A stretch of DNA of 64,000 nt from UBA11524 sp045591175 (GTDB lineage: Bacteria > Bacillota > Clostridia > Christensenellales > Aristaeellaceae): positions 62,001 to 126,000 of the forward strand of contig JAZNSI010000039.1 of NCBI GenBank assembly GCA_045591175.1, given 5' to 3'. The notes under the pieces were generated by a model. The model was not told the DNA's origin, searched no databases, and worked only from the letters and a program-made list of their open reading frames with translations. Shown here in pieces: positions 60,457 to 64,000 of this stretch; the stretch's first letter is position 1, and the number at the start of each line of letters is the position of its first letter. The translations under genes were made by a program, and so were the position numbers.

Positions 60457-62307
60457 TTACGCCTTTCCGTCAAGAATGTCGAGGCCCTGTTCCTCCTGGA
60501 ACTGGTTGGTGTAGAGCTGGTAGTAGTAGCCCTGCCTGGCGATCAGCTGACGGTGAGTACCGTCCTCGGTGATTTTGCCGTTCTGGATGACCAGGATGCG
60601 GTCCGCCGAGCGGATGGTGGACAGGCGGTGCGCGATGATGAAGCTGGTACGCCCGCTGAGCACGGTCTGGATGGCGTTCTGGATGAGCTGCTCCGTTTCG
60701 GTATCGACGGAGGAGGTGGCTTCGTCCAGCACGAAGATGGATGGGTTGGTCAGGATCGCACGGGCGAAGGAGATCAGCTGCTTCTGGCCGGTGGACAGGC
60801 GGTTGCCGCCCTCACCCACATTGGCGTCGAAGCCGTCCTTCATGGCAAGGATGAAGTCCTCCGCGCCGACCATTCGGGCAGCGGCCTGCACCTCTTCCAT
60901 GGTCGCGTCCGGGCGGCCGTAGCGGATGTTGTCCGCCACCGTGCCGGAGAACAGGTGGGGCGACTGCAACACATAGCCCAGGTTGGACTGAAGCCACAGC
61001 TGGCTTCGGGTGCGATAGTCCGCGCCGTCGATCAAAATCCGACCGGAAGTCGGTTCATAAAAACGGCAGATCAGGTTGACGATGGTAGACTTGCCGGAGC
61101 CGGTCTCGCCCACCAGCGCGATGGTCTGACCGTGGTCAACGTGGAGGTTGAAGTTCTCCAGCACCTGCTCGCCATCCTTGTAGCGGAAGGTCACGTCCTC
61201 AAAGTCGATGTCGCCGATGAGGGCGGGCCAGTTCTCGCACTTGGGGTGGAAGTTGTCGCCAAAGACGGCCTCCACCTCAGGGGAATCAACGATGTCCGGC
61301 TCGGTCTCCAGCAGGGACACGACGCGTTCCGCCGCCGCCTGGGAGGACTGCAGCTCCGCGAAAATACGGGCGATATCACGCACGGGCTGGAAGAAAGAAA
61401 CGGTGTAGTTCACGAACACCTGCAGGGTGCCGATGGTCATCACCGTGCCCATGATCTCCACACCGTTGATGATGGAGGATCCGCCCTGCCACAGTGCCCA
61501 AGCCGTACCGATGGAGCCGATGGACACCACGATGGGCAGGAACAGCGCGCTCAGGGTCGCTGCGCGGACAGAAGCCTTCTTCATGTCGGCGGAAACGGTG
61601 TTGAACTCCTCGATGTTCAGCTCCTCGCGCACAAGGGTCTTGGTGGTTTTGGCGCCGTTGATGCCCTCGTTGAAGCCGGCGGTGATCTGAGAATTGCGCT
61701 TGCGCACCTGGCGGTAGGATTCAAGGATGCCCTTCTGGAACTTCCACGAGATCACAGCCAGCGGCGGCAGCACCAGAAGGAGGATCAGCGTCAGCTGCCA
61801 GTTGAGCAGCAGCATCTGCACCGTGCAGGAAACCAGGAATACCGCGCCCCAGCACAGGTCCAGGATGGACCAGCCGATGGTATCGCCCAGGCGCTGAGTG
61901 TCGTTGGTGAGTCGGGACATCAGGTAACCCACGGGCATGCGGTCATAGTAGGAAAAGGGCAGCTCCTGGAGCTTCTGGAAGCCCATCTTGCGGATGGTGT
62001 AGCAGGTGCCGGTCTCCACCTTGCCGCTGTGAATCTGGAATTTGTAGATCGCAAACACCTGCACCACCGTGATGCCAAGGCAGGCCACAGCGAACCACAC
62101 AAGGCCATGCGTGTTGCCGTCCTTGATAAAGGTATCCATGGCGATGCCGGTCATCCGGGGCCAGACCACGTCCATCACGGCGCAGATGGCCATGTACATC
62201 ATCGTCAGCAGCAGGTTTTTGTGGTAGGGCTTGGCCAGGCGGATAATTTTCTTCCACAGGGACAGGTCAAATCGTTTGGTATAATCTTCTTCCTGAAAGG
62301 ACTGCAT
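60457..62307 (-). CDS. ABC exporter half-transporter, subunit 2
   Basis: 616 aa: six-helix exporter domain (about 1-330) and nucleotide-binding domain with Walker A GETGSGKSTIVNL, signature LSTGQKQLISFA (the canonical second Gly is Thr), Walker B with the catalytic Glu in FVLDEATSSVD and the His switch in IIAHRLSTIR. Together with the upstream gene it forms a heterodimer like LmrCD or TM287/288, where the changed signature helps make the degenerate site. Overlap of functions: multidrug or peptide export. Confidence 0.92.
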   Translation of the reverse strand: MQSFQEEDYTKRFDLSLWKKIIRLAKPYHKNLLLTMMYMAICAVMDVVWPRMTGIAMDTFIKDGNTHGLVWFAVACLGITVVQVFAIYKFQIHSGKVETGTCYTIRKMGFQKLQELPFSYYDRMPVGYLMSRLTNDTQRLGDTIGWSILDLCWGAVFLVSCTVQMLLLNWQLTLILLLVLPPLAVISWKFQKGILESYRQVRKRNSQITAGFNEGINGAKTTKTLVREELNIEEFNTVSADMKKASVRAATLSALFLPIVVSIGSIGTAWALWQGGSSIINGVEIMGTVMTIGTLQVFVNYTVSFFQPVRDIARIFAELQSSQAAAERVVSLLETEPDIVDSPEVEAVFGDNFHPKCENWPALIGDIDFEDVTFRYKDGEQVLENFNLHVDHGQTIALVGETGSGKSTIVNLICRFYEPTSGRILIDGADYRTRSQLWLQSNLGYVLQSPHLFSGTVADNIRYGRPDATMEEVQAAARMVGAEDFILAMKDGFDANVGEGGNRLSTGQKQLISFARAILTNPSIFVLDEATSSVDTETEQLIQNAIQTVLSGRTSFIIAHRLSTIRSADRILVIQNGKITEDGTHRQLIARQGYYYQLYTNQFQEEQGLDILDGKA

Positions 62308-62335
62308 ATGTTTTCACCTTCTTTGCAGGTCGGAA

Positions 62336-64000
62336 TTACTGAGCCGTCTCCGCCGCAATGGCATGGTTCAGCTCTTCTTCGAGGGTATTCTGAATGGCGT
62401 TGATGCGGGCGTACAGGCCTTCCTGCTGACAGAGTTCCTCATGGGTGCCCTGCTGGCTGATGCGGCCGTCCTCCAGCACGAGGATCATGTCCGCCTGGGA
62501 AAGGGTCGTCACGCGGTGAGAGATGATCAGCGTGGTCACGCCGGACTTTTCGCCCTTGAGGGCAGCGCGGATCTGCGCGTCGGTCTCGGTGTCCACGGCG
62601 GAGAGAGAGTCGTCGAAGATCAGGACGTGGTTGTCCTTGAGCAGCGTGCGAGCGATGGCGATGCGCTGCTTCTGACCGCCGGAAAGGGTAACGCCGCGCT
62701 CGCCGACCAGGGTCTCCCAGCCCTTGTCTGCCTTGGCGATAAAGCCCGAGGCGCGGGCCACGTCCGCGGCATGATGGATGCCCTTGTCGTCGCGGCTGCC
62801 GATAATGCCCACGTTCTCATAGATGGTCTTGGAATACAGGAAGGGCTCCTGCAGGATCAGGCCCACATGGCTGCGCAGATGGCTGCGGTCGATGGTCTTG
62901 ATGTCCACGCCGCCGATGGTGATCCGACCGGAAGTCGGTTCGTACAAACGCTGCAGCAGGTACATCATGGTGGACTTGCCGCTGCCCGTGCCGCCCAGGA
63001 CTGCCGCCGTGGAGCCCGCCGGAATGGTGAAGCTCACGTCCTTGAGGACGGGCACGCCGTCATCAGGATAGGCGAAGGACACATGGTCAAAGACGATATC
63101 GCCGTGCAGGTCGGGCTTGACGGCGTCGGGCTCGTCGGGTTCGGGCTCGGCATGGAGGATCTCCTGGATGCGGCCCATGGAGACCATCGACTTGCCCGCA
63201 TCGCTCAGCGTGCGGCCCAGGGAGCGCACCGGCCACAGCAGCATGCCGATGTAGCTGGTGAAGATGATCAGCTCGCCCGCGGTGATGTCGCCGCGCACCG
63301 CAAAGACGATGCACACCAGCAGTGTGATCAGACTTTGAAGCATGGACATGGCGTCGCCGCCGGACCAGTAAATGGCGCTGAGCACATTCAGCTTCAGCCA
63401 GCGTTTGCGGAGGGTGGCGTTCTTCTCGTCGAACTTCTCCACCTCTCGTTGCTGCTGACCGAAGGCCCGCACCACGCGCACGCCGGAGAGATTCTCCTGC
63501 AGCGCGGCAGACATCTTGCCCTCGCACTCGTCCGCTTCCTTGAAGGACTTGTGCACCATCTTGAAGAACCAGGTGGCGAAGATGAACAGCGGCGGCACGA
63601 GGACCATGGAGATCAGCGTGATCTGCGCGTTTTTCTGGAGCAGGATGACCAGCGCAATCACGATCATCAGCACCGAATTGACCACCTCCATCACCTGCAC
63701 GGAGAGGAAGCGGCGGATGGTATCCACGTCGGAGGTGCAGCGCTGGATGAGGTCGCCGGTCTCCGCCTTGACGTGGTAGGCAAAGGGCAGGCGCTGCAGA
63801 TGCGCGTAGAGGCGCTCGCGGAGAGTCTGGGAGATGTTCTCGCTGGCCACGGCGGACAGGCGGCCCTTCACATAGGTGAATACGCCGTTGACCACGTTGA
63901 GGATGATCAGCGCCAGGCCCATCACCCACAGATTGGCGCGCAGGAAATCGCGTCCGCCCAGCTTTTCAATGGGCGCAAGGACAAAATCCGGGAGGGTCGA
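62336..64000 (-). CDS. ABC exporter half-transporter, subunit 1 (N-terminus outside window)
   Basis: The reading frame runs past the window edge; 554 codons are visible. Exporter transmembrane domain, then Walker A GGTGSGKSTMMYLL, signature LSGGQKQRIAIART, and Walker B FDDSLSAVD with Asp in place of the catalytic Glu, then IISHRVTTL. This is the degenerate-site partner of the 60457 subunit. It starts the visible end of the operon (28-bp gap to the second subunit). Confidence 0.92.
   Translation of the reverse strand, partial: STLPDFVLAPIEKLGGRDFLRANLWVMGLALIILNVVNGVFTYVKGRLSAVASENISQTLRERLYAHLQRLPFAYHVKAETGDLIQRCTSDVDTIRRFLSVQVMEVVNSVLMIVIALVILLQKNAQITLISMVLVPPLFIFATWFFKMVHKSFKEADECEGKMSAALQENLSGVRVVRAFGQQQREVEKFDEKNATLRKRWLKLNVLSAIYWSGGDAMSMLQSLITLLVCIVFAVRGDITAGELIIFTSYIGMLLWPVRSLGRTLSDAGKSMVSMGRIQEILHAEPEPDEPDAVKPDLHGDIVFDHVSFAYPDDGVPVLKDVSFTIPAGSTAAVLGGTGSGKSTMMYLLQRLYEPTSGRITIGGVDIKTIDRSHLRSHVGLILQEPFLYSKTIYENVGIIGSRDDKGIHHAADVARASGFIAKADKGWETLVGERGVTLSGGQKQRIAIARTLLKDNHVLIFDDSLSAVDTETDAQIRAALKGEKSGVTTLIISHRVTTLSQADMILVLEDGRISQQGTHEELCQQEGLYARINAIQNTLEEELNHAIAAETAQ

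Noticed and set aside
59593..62403. Long + strand open frame of about 930 codons
   Set aside because: Antisense to the ABC exporter and GNAT genes; no start site or protein-like composition.

Overview
The window looks like chromosome from a GC-rich, anaerobic, endospore-forming member of the Clostridia, probably gut-associated. The evidence is a dnaG-rpoD macromolecular-synthesis cluster, a full spoIIIA operon, spoIIE, a gerW/ytfJ-dacF pair, a PdaB-type deacetylase, a rubredoxin/A-type flavoprotein oxygen-detoxification pair, CIRCE-controlled groESL and pectin-handling genes. Most secreted proteins share a short MKK..LLALMM..A-type leader. No rRNA, tRNA, CRISPR array, transposase or prophage gene was seen. 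The window opens inside dnaG and closes inside an ABC exporter gene.

Layout. 1-4.2 kb: dnaG(partial)-rpoD-trmK-nif3-zinc-ribbon protein. 4.3-6.0 kb: secreted 5'-nucleotidase (-). 6.1-10.9 kb: L,D-transpeptidase plus spoIIIAA-AH, apparently one sigma-E-driven operon. 11.0-15.6 kb: RseC-like protein, thioredoxin, an LCP wall-polymer transferase, a zinc-ribbon membrane protein and a DUF3298 protein. 15.7-20.6 kb: an unrecognised protein, an RluA pseudouridine synthase, an AT-rich GrpB-like gene, a SPOR-domain protein (-) and rubredoxin-fprA. 20.7-27.8 kb (-): a secreted OB-like protein, a sugar ABC importer and an intracellular pectin methylesterase/acetylesterase fusion. 28-35 kb: a DUF6062-like protein (+), then an esterase, spoIIE and the csoR-copA copper operon (-). 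35-37.7 kb (-): a repeat-rich SH3/peptidoglycan-binding protein. 37.9-39.1 kb: L10 leader-rplJ-rplL. 39-49 kb: surface and housekeeping genes (DUF4097, M28 peptidase, GH18, udk, a secreted pseudo-caspase, a PRTase, mutY, groESL). 49.3-57.3 kb: PdaB-like deacetylase, an SSB-like protein, a methyltransferase behind a leader peptide, an SPFH protein with a degenerate receiver, MTA/SAH nucleosidase and ytfI-ytfJ-dacF. 57.3-64 kb (-): an SH3 protein, and an operon of a heterodimeric ABC exporter, two GNAT acetyltransferases and a leader-controlled MFS exporter.

The strongest candidates for undescribed biology are two ribosome-sensing leaders. A 22-codon leader ORF (52373-52441) is followed by mutually exclusive antiterminator and terminator hairpins in front of a SAM methyltransferase. 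A 6-codon leader ORF (59439-59459) abuts a perfect 10-bp inverted repeat that sequesters the ribosome-binding site of an MFS exporter. Other unusual features are a secreted caspase-fold protein that has lost both catalytic residues, a 15-G homopolymer inside spoIIE, a cytoplasmic CE8-CE12 pectin esterase fusion, and a repeated WalR-like box upstream of cell-envelope genes. Two good sigma-E promoters tie the L,D-transpeptidase-spoIIIA unit and pdaB to the mother-cell programme, and a third, weaker one precedes the SPOR gene.

All calls come from reading the sequence by eye. Promoters, operators and RNA structures are motif matches, not measured sites.
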